Part shown: piece after piece, positions 1 through 11,096 of the stretch
Numbering within the stretch: position 1 is the first letter of the stretch
Layout: every line of letters begins with the position of its first letter
Source of the DNA: Triangularia verruculosa
Lineage: Eukaryota > Ascomycota > Sordariomycetes > Sordariales > Podosporaceae
Assembly (NCBI GenBank): GCA_033296885.1
Contig: MU863885.1
Location: 248,001-312,000 of the forward strand
Length of the DNA stretch: 64,000 nt
Reading direction: 5' to 3'
The notes under the pieces: generated by a model
Databases searched by the model: none
What the model saw: only the letters and a program-made list of their open reading frames with translations
What the model was told of the DNA's origin: nothing
Program-made: the position numbers and the translations under genes

Positions 1-1
1 A

Positions 2-1012
2 AGCAGAGTGAATGGAGGCCCTGGTAGCGATACTGGGAGTGAAACAGGAGGTTCGTCTCCTCTGTCCGCCAGTGGCAACACAGGAGGACCCGCCGCCGAT
101 TCTTCTCAGCACATTCAGCTTCAACAGCGCCAATTACAGCAGCGACAAGCGCACCAGCTCGACGGAAGGGTGCGTACAGAGAGCACCGAGACCATTGAGG
201 GGCCTAATGGAATGGGAAGGATTGAGACAGTATCTATCTCACTCAATGGAATTCCGTCTACTGGCGCTGGAGGTGCAGGTGCCGTTCTTGCCCAAAGAGG
301 TGTCACCCAAGGCGAGCTCCTAAGACAGGAGCAGCGAGCAGGCGTGGTTCCTATCAGCCAATTAGCGAGGCAACAGCAGGCGCAACAACAAGCACAGGCT
401 CAAGCGCAGGCCCAGGCACAAGCCCAAGGTGGTGGTTCACCCGACGAGGATTCGGCCATGAGCTCAGACCCTGAAGACGAAGAAGAGATTCCCCATGCGA
501 GGGGTCCAGAGGAGATTGGAGCCGAGGATACTGGCCCTCAGCCTGCCGGCACTGGGCAATTCACCATCGGGACAGCAGCACTAGCCATCGGAGAATCACG
601 GGGCATTGATGTTGAAGCTGCCGTGGGACGACCACCGGACCAGACAGGCTTGCCCGCATCGGAACCTACTAATGCTAACACCGAGGAGGCAATCATTCCC
701 CGAAGTCCAAAGAGAGAAGCAACCGATGAGTTGGAAGGTGGCGGGGCCGTTAAAAAAGTCAGGGAGGACGCGTCTCAAGAACAGGGCGGTCAAAAAGACG
801 AGCAGGAGGTCAAGAAGGATGCGGAGGGGGACTTGGTATTACCCGACTCTGCTCCGGCCTCTGAGTCTGAAGATACAGGAGAAGACAAGGAAGACACTGC
901 AGCAAAGCAGCCAGACAGCAGTGCGGCAACTTCAAGTGCCCCTCAAGCAGAAAAGACAGATGAGGAGAAAGGTATCCAAGATGACGGAGGTGAAGGGAGT
1001 GGAGGCGCTTAG
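2..1012 (+). CDS. 3' part of a low-complexity acidic protein, possibly PP4 regulatory subunit 2-like (partial)
   Basis: This is an open frame already in progress at the window edge; it ends at a TAG at 1010-1012, so only about the last 335 residues are seen and no start can be assigned. The visible part has a conserved-looking patch (TETIEGPNGMG, then IETVSISLNGI, then RGVTQGELLRQEQRAGVVP), a Gln/Ala-rich stretch (roughly residues 120-140 of the visible part), a strongly acidic segment (SSDPEDEEEIP), a basic nuclear-localisation-like patch (RSPKREATDELEGGGAVKK) and a Glu/Asp/Ser-rich tail. The patch reminds me of the C-terminal half of fungal protein phosphatase 4 regulatory subunit 2 proteins, which target PP4 in DNA-damage signalling. 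The catalytic-subunit-binding region would lie outside the window, so this assignment is a weak inference from recollection. The coding frame itself is supported by its length and biased, non-random composition. Confidence 0.6.
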   Translation, partial: SRVNGGPGSDTGSETGGSSPLSASGNTGGPAADSSQHIQLQQRQLQQRQAHQLDGRVRTESTETIEGPNGMGRIETVSISLNGIPSTGAGGAGAVLAQRGVTQGELLRQEQRAGVVPISQLARQQQAQQQAQAQAQAQAQAQGGGSPDEDSAMSSDPEDEEEIPHARGPEEIGAEDTGPQPAGTGQFTIGTAALAIGESRGIDVEAAVGRPPDQTGLPASEPTNANTEEAIIPRSPKREATDELEGGGAVKKVREDASQEQGGQKDEQEVKKDAEGDLVLPDSAPASESEDTGEDKEDTAAKQPDSSAATSSAPQAEKTDEEKGIQDDGGEGSGGA

Positions 1013-1606
1013 AAAATTCCACTAAGCATGATGCGGCCATCGAAGGGCATATCCAGCCAGGGAGTGCTTAGCCACAGACATCGTTATGGTCATCATTTCA
1101 TAATAGTGCTACCTGTTAGTCTTAAAGATAGACAGAAGCATGGATATAGCTGATAAGGAGGGAAACCGGAACGGCAGCGCGCATCATGTTCGCCATGGGC
1201 AATTCTCGAGCGATTCCCGTGCTCGGTCATGTTTCTTTCGTGTGCTATTATTTCAGAGTGGGTTTTGTCTAGCGTAGGTACCGTCATAGCTGGTTAGTTC
1301 AAGGTAGGAAGGCAATTAATGTAAAAGAAAATACAATTTTTTTGTCAGCTGAGTTCATATATGAAGCATAGGGGGAGTCAGGAAAACAGTGCGCAAAAGG
1401 TCGGTGCAGTTAATGTACGCACGGTATAAATGCACTACGGAGGTCAAACAACTTACCACTTCATACTCCCCCAAATTTGCCCCACCGACACCCTGGAGCG
1501 CGGACAGCTCATTTTCTACACAAACTCCAGCCTCAACAGTCGGAAAGCAAACGGACACCGTCTTCGCCAAAATAACCAGAAGTAAAATAAGACATGAATC
1601 GGAGCG
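1013..1606. other. Intergenic stretch between two plus-strand genes
   Basis: About 590 bp that should hold the 3' UTR of the upstream gene and the promoter and 5' leader of the Clr5-domain gene. It contains AT-rich patches near 1320-1345. Short frames here show no recognisable protein. Confidence 0.5.
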
Positions 1607-4600
1607 ATGGGGAGGCCTAAAAAATGGAACTTCGAAGATCACAAAGAAACGCTCCGGCGACTCTGGGTGGATGAGAAGCTGAAGATGCCCCAAGTACGGG
1701 ACTACATGAAGCTGCATCACCAATTTGAGCCCGTGTACGTTTACATATCTCCTTTTTACTGCCCATATTCCCTTTGCTTCTACTTCGCAGCAAAGTCATT
1801 GAACCGGATTGGTTGGACGATGCTCCGGGCGTGATGCATCCCACCCACCATCCTATTCATCCTTGCTTTCTCCTCTATGTCATGCTTTGCGTCTCCGTAT
1901 ATAAGCCGAGCATTTCTACGGAGCGCCAAACTTCACGATAATCACAAACAACACACACCACATCCTAGCTCATCCCTACTACCCGAAGAACAGTGAACAT
2001 TATGTCTAACTTCGTCTCAGTCCCGGGGCTTACTGGAAGAAATTCACTGAGTGGGGATTCCCAAGAAGGATAAATCCGGTGTTGAAGGATGAGAACCTCA
2101 TTGCGCGCGTCAAGGAGCTATGGTCTCAGAATTACAACAGCGAGGAGATGCTTCGAATCACCCGGGATGAAGGGTTCGACGTCCAAAAGAGCAACATTAC
2201 GCGAATTCGAGCCAGGTTTGGCTTGGTTTTAAAGCTACACGGTGGTTATGGAAATCCGAAACGTACTTTAGCTGGGAAGCGCAGGGAGAAGATCAGGCAA
2301 AAGGCAGGTCAAAATCAGAGTCATAGCCAGAGCGCCAGTGTAGTGAGAGAAGGGGAAGGGGAAGGGGAAGAGAACGGTAGTGGGAGCAGTGACAGCGGTG
2401 ACGACTCGAGTGAAAGTGCTAGCGCTGGAGAGGAGGAAGAGGTCGAGGAAGAGGAAGATACTCCTGGTGAGGTTGAGCAGCAACTACAGCAGGTTCAGGA
2501 ACACACCAACACCTTGAATAGCGCTCCTTCAAGTGGCTATGGCGAAAGCTATCAGAACAACACCGCTACTGGAACCTATCATGATCATTGCAATACGGTC
2601 TCGAATCAGCCCCACCGTGGTGGGATGCGCCAATGGGACAACAGCTACCCGCTGGGATATGCACCTCCTGTACCATCTACTCCTACCTTGTCGACTTCTG
2701 GTTGGCAACAACAGCAACAAGTACCGTCTTTTCCGCATCAACCGGAGCAGCAGCAGCCCGTGCCTCGGCAGACCAACTCACAGCCGCCAGACGAAGCAGA
2801 ACTCGCAGCTAGGAGGGAGCAAAGGAAACGGCAGGTCGAAGCAGAAGCGGAGGAGCTCTGGAGGACGAAGAAACGCAGACGCCACACCAAGCAGTATGGG
2901 TTTCTTCCACCTGATCCTGCCGGCCCGCCACGGTACCCGTCTGAGACCACGCTTGCAGAGGCCAAAGAAATCCTGCAACTTGACCCCGAGGCGTACAAGG
3001 GCATAAGAGAAAAGTTTTACAACATTTGCGTCAGCCACGGCGTCATCAAAAAGACACTTATTGGGCCCGAGCGATGGACACAGTTCAAAGACCAGCTGAT
3101 TCGGGAGAGCTTGCATCTGCGCGCGGCCATGTGGGATCAGGAAAACATGGAGCAGAAGAAGTTGGCTGTGGAAATCATCTGCAACGACATCACCAAACGT
3201 GTTCGGATTACACAAAGCAAGATCGGTGTTGCCGAGGCCAAAAGACTTCTCGGGCTAGATCCTGATGCTGGGAGGGAGGTTCGTGCTCAACTGTACAACA
3301 TCTTGGCGGCGGAGCGATTCGGTCCTGTGCTTGAAGAAGGCATCGAGCGATTTCGGGAGCTCAGGCAGAGATGGATCGATGCGAATCCCGTCTTGAAGGA
3401 AGCTTGGACCAACCAAGAGGACCCTGAACATGCCCGCAAGGTCAAGGCCGTCATTGCGCTCGGCCGTGATGCGGATAGGAGGTACCATGCTGATGTCCAG
3501 CGCGGTATAGACCCTTTGCGGCCTAGAAGTCCCACCCCCGAGCCCAAGAAAGCACCTAAACCACCCAAGCCGCCCAAGGCTCCCAAACCTCCCAAAGTGC
3601 CCAAGAAAAGGGGAAGGCCCAGAAAGGTTGTACCCAGCGTTGAGGTTCCTGAGGATGAAACCGCTGGCCCCGTTGCAGAGTCAACATTGGAACAGGGTGT
3701 GAGCCAAGATCCCAGCCAGCTGTCCTCTGAAGATGCCTCTGTTTCCAATACCGCTGCAGTCACTGTTGTCTCTGTCGCCGCTCCTTCCGGACCAGGGGCT
3801 CCATCTGTGGCTTTATCTGCCCCGGCTCGAGTTCCCCGGTCAGCCAATTCACGGAGATCACAGCAGAATCCGGCGCCAGCGTCACTTCAGTCCATTGTGG
3901 CAACCATGCCTCAAGCCGCTCCAGATTCGAGTTTGCTACCGGGCCTGACGCTCCCCGCCGAGAAGAAACGCCGAGGCCGCCCACCAAAACAAGCACCTCC
4001 CACACATACTCAAGTGCATTTTGCCCCTCCAGCGGATGCAGAACCATCACCAGAGGTTGACGACCAGGCCTTGATGGATGCTCGACTGGGATACGGCGAC
4101 GACTACGTCCCCGACGATACACCAGAACCGGATATGAGGGACCAACCTCATGATGTGCAGGACCAGGTCTCGGGACAGCAACAGCAGCAGCCCGACCAGA
4201 CAGTGCCCACACTGGCTGTTGAAAGTCAGAGCCAGCCGGTTGAATTCGGGCCGTTGACTTTGAAGCAAGCACAAGAGAAGTGGTTGAGAGATCAAACGTT
4301 GCGGCGGCAGCAGGAACAAACTAGGCAACAAGCTGTCAACCGGCCAATTCGGCAAGCCCATAGTCAACAGGTGCAGTTCGAACAGCAAATCCAACAATCT
4401 CTACAGGGACAGCAGTACCCGTTTCAAGCGTCTATGAGCACGCCTTCTCAAGGTCAGCCAGGCCCACTGGTGGCTACACTGCGACAGCTATATCAACAAC
4501 CTCAGATGGCTGCCCAACAGCAACAGCCTCAGATAGCGACACCCGCTCAACAACCTCAAGCTCAAATGGTAGCAGCAACCCCATCAGTCCCACCCCCGGC

Positions 4601-4922
4601 TCCTCCACTATTGACAAAGGGCACTTTTCCCGTTTATTTCCGTCTTCACAGTGCCATCCGTGGCTTGTTCCCGGGCTTGAAGGCGCAGTGGATTCACCTC
4701 CTCACGTCACGAAAATACAGCGACCTCAAGGAGGCGGCCGTGGCCAAGGCACCGGGGGCGATGTGCTACAAGATTGACGGCATTGTGAAGGACGGGAATG
4801 GGGGGGAGCTGCCTCTGCCGGTGACGGATGATATGGAGATGGAGGCGTATTTGGAGCATATTGAGGGGAGCGGTATCGGGGCACCGATGTTTAATGTTCA
4901 TTTGTTTCCGGGGGGTGTTTGA
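1607..4922 (+). CDS. Clr5-domain protein with AT-hooks and an internal duplication (two exons)
   Basis: Exons 1607-1734 and 2021-4922 (intron 1735-2020, GTACGT..CAG) give about 1009 residues. The splice rebuilds one Clr5 domain at the N-terminus: exon 1 supplies KKWNFEDHKETLRRLW and VRDYMKLHHQF, and exon 2 continues with YWKKFTEWGFPRR. Next comes a conserved helical block (LIARVKELW, EEMLRITRDEGF) common in fungal Clr5 proteins, then an acidic Ser/Glu region and Pro/Gln-rich linkers. Two related segments follow near residues 352-395 and 444-487 (pattern AEAK..L.LDP.A....R...YNI). Two AT-hook cores lie near residues 571-578 (KKRGRPRK) and 691-699 (KRRGRPPK), the first preceded by a Lys-Pro-Pro tract. 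A Gln-rich segment and a compact C-terminal domain of about 95 residues (FPVYFRLHSAIRGLFPGLKA) complete it. Family knowledge suggests a nuclear DNA- or chromatin-binding regulator. Clr5 in fission yeast acts in silencing, but orthology is not implied. Confidence 0.82.
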
Positions 4923-5423
4923 TTGAGTCTTTAAGTGGTGTATAGTTAGGCATGCTTGAATCGGGTGGGAGGATGTTTACCTTGCATTTTTTTCGATGGC
5001 AGCAGAAAGGTAGGTGTGTGGGCTAAGCACCTTTTAATAACTTAATAATTTAACTATCTACCCTTAAATCTAGTGCATCGTGAAATATCTCAGCCTGGAG
5101 AATGAAGACAGAGTCGCGGTCTTAAGAGTTCGGGCCATATCGAAGAAGTAAAAGGGTTGGGGTTAGGGTCATCAGGGAACCTTGACAGTCCTCTTCAAAC
5201 CCTTGCCTATTTCTACGCGCCCCACATCTATTTCTCGCGACATGCCAGTGCTCACTCCCCCCGCGATTCCCAATTCCATCAAGTTGCGACCTGAACTTTG
5301 TTTTGCTTTACGATCCGATAATCACCGCTCCCGTAGCCAAACAATCATATCTTTTTTTTTTCTTTTTCCCAAACAAACAACCACGGAAGAATATCAAACC
5401 AAAAAAAAAAAAAAACAATCAAA
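4923..5423. other. Intergenic stretch with RBM8A promoter and leader
   Basis: The 500 bp between the Clr5-type gene and RBM8A. It holds a TTAGGG-type G-rich motif at 5153-5169, a pyrimidine tract near 5347-5370 and an A-run at 5401-5415 just before the RBM8A start. No other gene is seen. Confidence 0.5.
5153..5169 (+). promoter_or_regulatory. Telomere-repeat-like G-rich motif (telo-box type)
   Basis: The sequence AGGGTTGGGGTTAGGGT lies about 255 bp upstream of the RBM8A start codon. It contains a TTAGGG unit, the telomere repeat of filamentous fungi, and a variant unit. Interstitial copies of this kind are bound by Tbf1/TRF-like factors in promoters of some fungal genes. A role here is inference only. 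Confidence 0.3.
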
Positions 5424-6089
5424 ATGTCTACCGCCGGCGACGACATGGAGCTCGACGAGCCCCAGCAGCAACAAGACCAACAACAGCAGCCGACGTCCTC
5501 GACGTACGCCAACACGTCGGCCATGCAGACGCACACCCGCGCCACGGCCGTCCGCTCGATCGAGGGGTGGATCATCATGGTGACCAACGTGCACGAGGAG
5601 ACCGACGAGGAGGCGATCCACGACATGTTTGGCGAGTACGGCGAGATCAGGAACGTGCACTTGAATCTGGACAGACGGACGGGCTATGTCAAGGTAGGTT
5701 CTTCTTCCTCTACAACCACACCGTATAAAGAAAAAGAAGGTGTTTGAACTGACATTCTATAGGGCTACGCACTGATCGAGTATTCCACCATCGAGGAGGC
5801 CAGGGCGGCCATCGACGGGGCGCACAACACCCCGCTGCTGGAGCAAAACGTCCAGGTCGACTTTGCCTTTGTCAGACCACCCCCCGGGAAGCAAGGAGGA
5901 CACCAGGGACACAACGGGGAGATCAGAGGCGGCGGGGGAAGAGGAGGTGGTGGGCTGAGGGGCAACAATAACAGAGGGCAGAGGAGCGGGAGGTCGAGGA
6001 GTCGGAGCCCTGGGGCGGCCAGAGACAACAACGGGAGGGATGACAGACGGAGGAATGATGATGACGATGATGAAGACGATGACTTGTAG
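5424..6089 (+). CDS. RBM8A: RNA-binding protein 8A / Y14, exon junction complex subunit
   Basis: Exons 5424-5693 and 5763-6089 (69 bp intron 5694-5762, GTAGGT..TAG, CTGAC branch site) encode 198 residues. After a Gln-rich N-terminus comes one RRM (about residues 48-125). It shows RNP2-like WIIMVTNVHEE, the Y14 signature YGEIRNVHLNLDRRTGYVKG and YALIEYSTIEEARAAI. The intron splits the conserved K-G junction of RNP1. FVRPPPGK closes the domain, as in animal Y14. A Gly/Arg-rich and RS-containing tail (residues ~130-180) and an Asp-rich end follow. Y14 pairs with Mago nashi on spliced mRNA and acts in export, localisation and nonsense-mediated decay in the nucleus and cytoplasm. The start sits in a good context (CAAAATGTC) after an A-run. 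The long acidic C-terminus is an addition compared with metazoan Y14. Confidence 0.93.
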
Positions 6090-6872
6090 TAAAAGGATAC
6101 TCAACACCGTATCGGAGTCCTGCCGTCTGGATGATGTATTTGCTGGGATTGGAGCATAACCTCCAGCCTGGGACAGAGCAAAAGTAGGAAAAGCCACGAG
6201 CTCTGTCTAAGCCGATGTGTTCACGGTCAATCTCAAGCCTGAGGATAGTGACTCGGAGAGAGACGACAAAAGCACAGTCGGCATCATGGGGCGATTATGC
6301 CGTTGTAGGTTCTGCCCAAAATCTTCCGGACATGGACTTTGCTGACCAGTTTATGAAGGAACCGAGAATGGAAATACCGATTGCAATAGGGATACCAGAG
6401 GAGCAAGTGGCTCTGCCCAACTTGGCATTTTCTCACTGCGTGCCTATGCGCTGATGTTGTAATATGACAGTTAACTGGATTGCCAGACATGGTGATATCA
6501 AACCCCAAGGTGTCACTTCATCCTCCTGCCTGCCGTAATCGGCATCCTGGTTCTCTGCGCAAGTCGTGCTTCGTGCCCTCTTAACAATTTTCACGATCAG
6601 CCCATGAGATCACCTACCTGTGGGCTGCCTCACGATTTCAACCTCGGTGGGCGTTGATCTCCCATATTAATTACCTTATTATCTAATTTTTCCAAATCAC
6701 CTGGTGTGTTCGATAGGTATGGAAGATTGACACAAACATGTGATGGTATTGCCCCAGGACGCCATTTACCGCGATCAACTCCCAGACTACCTGAACCCGT
6801 CCAGCCGCCCCCTTTTTTTGATTATTGAATTGTCATACATGCCATTCTGCTCTCACCCGACTGCGACAGCCC
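6090..6872. other. Convergent intergenic region RBM8A / RAD50
   Basis: About 780 bp between two genes that face each other, expected to hold both 3' UTRs. Short frames here do not resemble proteins. I see no RNA gene. Confidence 0.5.
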
Positions 6873-9800
6873 TTACTCGGAAATCCTCGTGATATTTTCC
6901 ACCCGAATGACACTGTTCTGCTTCGCGTTGCGCTCCACCCGATAGAAAGTGTCGCAAAAGTCCTGGCACCGCATGTGCTTCAGGAACTCCTCGTCGTGCG
7001 TGATGACGATCAGCTGGAGGTTGCCCTGCGACTGTCTCGCCTTGATAATCCTGTGCAGGCTCATCGCCAAACTGCGGATATTGTCGCTGTCGAGATTGGT
7101 CGTTGGCTCGTCCAGCGCGATCAGACCGCAGTTTACACCAAACGACTCGGCCAAGGCCAGGCGAATAATGATGCTTGCCAGAACCTTTTGACCTGCGGAG
7201 CAACGCCCGCGCATATCCATGTCGGTGTCGCCCTTGACCATGGAAACGCGATAATTGTAATTGCGCTTGCCGCCACCCGAACCAGCACCGGCGTCAACGT
7301 CGGAGCGGATCTGAATGGTATCGATGTCTGTTCCCTGATACGTCTCCCTCCAGAGCTCGCCGATAATGCGGTTGATCTCCTCCATTTTGAGCGAGTGGAA
7401 TTGCATGATGGCATGGTCGAGAGCCATGGTGCCACGACCGAGATCATCAATCGCAGCCTTGGTCGTCTCAACTTTAATATGTGATTCCTTATACTTGGCT
7501 TTAGCGCCCTTCAGATCGAGGTCAAACTCATCTTGCAAGCGCTTCAGCTGATCGTCCTTGGACGCCAGATTACCCATCAAACGCTCGCGCTCCGCCGTCA
7601 AGAGGCCGCGTCGGTCCTCAAGATAGCGAGCCTCTTGGCTTAGGCGATCATAGTCTTCTTGAGCGTTTCGAGACTCAAGCTCCTTGATCTCCTGCTGAAG
7701 GGCGACACGTTCGCGGAGATTCTTGCGATAGGTAAGGTTATCAGAGATGTTCCTCTTCTTGGCGTCACTGTTGTCAATCTCCTTGTTCAGCTTGTTGATC
7801 TGAACCGTCAAGTCCTTCATCTCAGTCTCAATGTTGATGATACTTGACTCTAGCGCGGCAATCGTGCGTTGGTTGGAGAGCAGATTGGAGGGGCCGCCTC
7901 GCTCAAGATACTCTTGAATCTCGCTATTGATCATCTTGAGCTCGCTCAAGGTACCCGCGATAGCATCGCGCTCCTCTGTAACATTCTGCTCTTTAGCTCG
8001 CCCATGCTGTCGCACCTCGTCAAGAGCAGAACGCGCGGTAGCCATCTCAGGCTCGAGAGCCTCCAAATCACTGTCTGCGGTCTGGACAGACTCGCGGAGC
8101 TGCGCTTGCTCCTCCTTAAATCGCCGGATTTGGTCCTGCAGGCTCTTCTTGCGTTCTAACTGCTGGACCGCAGTTGAAATCCTGTGCCTCAACTCGAGTC
8201 TCTCAACTTCAAGTTGTGAAGCCAAATCCTTCAGCCGCTGTCTCTCAATAGTCAGCTTGCTGAGTTTTGCTTGGGCAACACGAATCTGCTCTGCACAAGT
8301 GGTCTGCTCTTCGTTGATCTCCTCGGGACTTCGAGTCGTAACGCTCGAAGATTGTTGCGACCGTTCAACCTGCCTCTCAGCTTCCTGGATGTCTTTATGG
8401 TGCTGAGAGATCTTCAGGACGTTCTTGTTGAGTGCATCCATCTCCCGTCGTTTCTCTTCGGTCTTGCTAAAGGCAAGGTCCTTGTCCTCCAACCGACGCA
8501 CCAGGTCTTCTTTCTGAGCTGCGCAATGGTTGAGCTCCCTGGACAAGGTAGGTACCTCCTTCTCGAGCCGCTTGTAAGTATCATACTGCGTGCGCACGGC
8601 TTGCAAACGTCGCAGACGGTCCGCGAATTCAGCCTTGTCTGACTCCAACTCATCCTTCATCTCATTTCCAAGCTGTTTCGAGATTCTCGCAAAGAATCTC
8701 CTCTTGGCATCTTCTTGACCATGGAAATCCCGCTCGCAGAGATTACATTTGTTGTGCTTTTCGGCGACTGTCTGAACCTTGATGTAGTAATCCTTCATCG
8801 CGACAGTCAACTTGATGTCAGAATCAACTTGCGCGAGCTCCTCCTCGACAGCTTTGGTTTGTTTCTCGTAGTCGTCGACAGGAGGGTGGTCGGGGTCACT
8901 TTCGTCTCTCGTCTCATGTAGTGCTTTTAGCACAGCCCGTTGGCAGCTTTGCATCTCGGTTGAAAGTTTGGAGTGCCTATCACGTGTGGTTGACAGTTTG
9001 TACTCAACCTGCTTGAGCTCTTGTTGCGTGGCATCCTTTTGCTTCCTGGCTTCCGCGACAAGACCGTCTTGCCGCCTTAGGGCGTTCTGGAACTCGGCTT
9101 CAACAGTGGCTGGCGTCCAACTGGCGCCTAGAAGCGCTGAGAGTTGCTCAGACCAAGTATTCTTGAGAATATCAAGATCTCGTCGCCGATCGGTCAGTTG
9201 CTTCTTGCGCAGATCAAGCTGTGCGCGCTCAGACGCCAGTCTTGTGCACTCGACCAGTTCACGACCAAGCTTGGCAGACTGCGTTTCCAACTGCCAAATC
9301 TCATCGTTGACCTTCTTGATGTGGTCATCGAGATTGGCAGACTGTTCGTCGGCTTTGGCGGTCTCAATTCTTGCCTCGACTTCTTTCATTTCGGCCCGGA
9401 GAGCAGCCTCCGAGCCCTCGTCCACGTCGAGAGAACTAAGCTCGCTTTGGACGGTAGCTGATTCTCTCCCAACTGCCATGATGCGCTGCTTTGCCGACGT
9501 GCGATCCCGGTTGAGTGATTGCTTGCGCGCTTCGAGTTCGGCAATCACGGAGCTTTTCTTGTCCAGTTCCTCGGCATTGCTGCGTTGAAGGCGTTCCAGC
9601 TCGCGCTTCTTGTCGTTAAGAGCTTTTTGAATACGCTCGTAGAACGACTCAATTCTATCATCGTCGAGGTCTCCATCGTAACCGCGGATTTCGTGGCGCT
9701 CGGCCGCCTCGTGGACCATCCGATCTCTTGTGACAAGTTGGCGCTCATACTTGTCCTTGTCAGATTGGTGTTTACCCTGCTCGGCAACTTTGGCTGTATG

Positions 9801-10881
9801 CTTCTCCCGAGATTGCTTCAAGTCTGCTTGGAGAGCATGATATTGAGCCGCCTTTCGATCCCTGTCGGCCACCGTCCTCTCGATCGTCTGTGCGTACTCG
9901 TCCAATGTGTTCCGCAGCACCTGGTCGGTATCCGGCAGCTCCTCAATGCGGCTGCGCAACTCCTTGATAGCCTCGCTCTTGTACTCGAGCTTCTCAGTCT
10001 TGTTTTGCAAGTCATTCACGATTTTCAGAAAACTGTTGGCTTCCTCGTGCTTGGCCTTGATTTCCTCGGCCTTCTGCTTCATCTGCTTCAAGATATCGCT
10101 GCATTTGTCTGTCGCTTCCTGGATCTCCTGGTGCATCTGTATAATAAGCCTGCCAACCTTGTCGGCTCTCTCTTTATTGACCTTGTCTTGCGTCTCTTGG
10201 ATTTTGAGTTCTCGCAACTCTTCTCCTTTCCTCTTGCGGAGGACTTTGAGGTTGTCAATGACCTTGGTGTATTTCATGGCCTCGAAGATTTCGTCGAATT
10301 TCTTCTTGAGAGCTGAGGGTTCACTCATAGGCCACAAGGACTCGTCCTGGTGGCAAAAGATCACCGCCTCGAGCACAGCTGGCGAGACTCCGAGCTTTTC
10401 CGGAACCAGCTTGTCCAGCTCCATCACTCTAGTTGAGATTACATGTCGTTCTTTTCCTCCAGCTTGACCTCTCAAGAGCAGACTGCCCTCAAGAGTCTTC
10501 ATCGATCTCGTGTTCTTCTTGACTGTCAACTGCACATTGCGAGTCAAGACATACTGTTCTCCTATGGTGGACCGAAACGACACCTTGACCTGGGCGCGCA
10601 CATCTTTCTCGCCTTCCAACTCAGGCTCGTGGATGAAGGCGCCGCCCTTGCTGTTGGGTGGGAGCTCACCAGTGGTGGCATACTTGAGGCATTCGATCAC
10701 AGTCTACTTCATGTCAGCAATGTATGTTGGGACGGAACTGCGGCACGCAAAGACACACTGTCTTGCCCGAACCATTGTACCCGACGATCAAGGTGAGTGG
10801 TGTATTGAAGGCAATCGCCTGCTGCTCGTGGGGACTAAAGGAGCGCACGCCCAAGATGGACAGCTTCTCTATCCTCGACAT
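6873..10881 (-). CDS. RAD50: DNA double-strand-break repair ATPase RAD50
   Basis: Two exons, 10881-10759 and 10703-6873 (55 bp intron 10758-10704, GTGTGT..TAG), encode 1317 residues, close to the usual ~1310. Exon 1 gives MSRIEKLSILGVRSF and the Walker A motif GYNGSGKT (34-41), so the intron follows the last P-loop residue directly. The Q-loop region has AVIFCHQDESLWPMSEP. Two long coiled coils flank the zinc hook CNLC (C694, C697). The ABC signature RCSAGQKVLASIIIRLAL and Walker B GLIALDEPTTNLD (D1239, E1240) end the protein, followed by the typical VERNAKQNSVIRVENITR tail. RAD50 works with MRE11 and NBS1/XRS2 in the MRN complex in end resection, checkpoint signalling, telomere upkeep and meiosis. 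It is divergently arranged with wc-2. An ACGCGT box lies about 210 bp upstream. Confidence 0.97.
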
Positions 10882-11090
10882 TGTGTTTCTCGCGCAGGGA
10901 TCGAGGACCGGAACAGGTCAATCTAAATCATACGATAAAAGGGTCCAACACGCTAGAGATGGCTGGCTAATTCCTGCATGCAGAGTGGTAGGTGCTTCTT
11001 GGCTTGATGGGAAGTTCTCGAGGGAAAGGCTTGCGAGAATATGGGATGAAGTCGTGCAGTAGAAGATAGCCTCTGGGGGTCAAATGTAGA

Positions 11091-11096
11091 ACGCGT
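11091..11096. promoter_or_regulatory. MCB-type ACGCGT element near RAD50
   Basis: A palindromic ACGCGT sits about 210 bp upstream of the RAD50 start codon. This is the core bound by the MBF (Mbp1/Swi6) G1/S factor in ascomycetes, which controls many DNA replication and repair genes. A 6-bp match can occur by chance. Confidence 0.35.
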
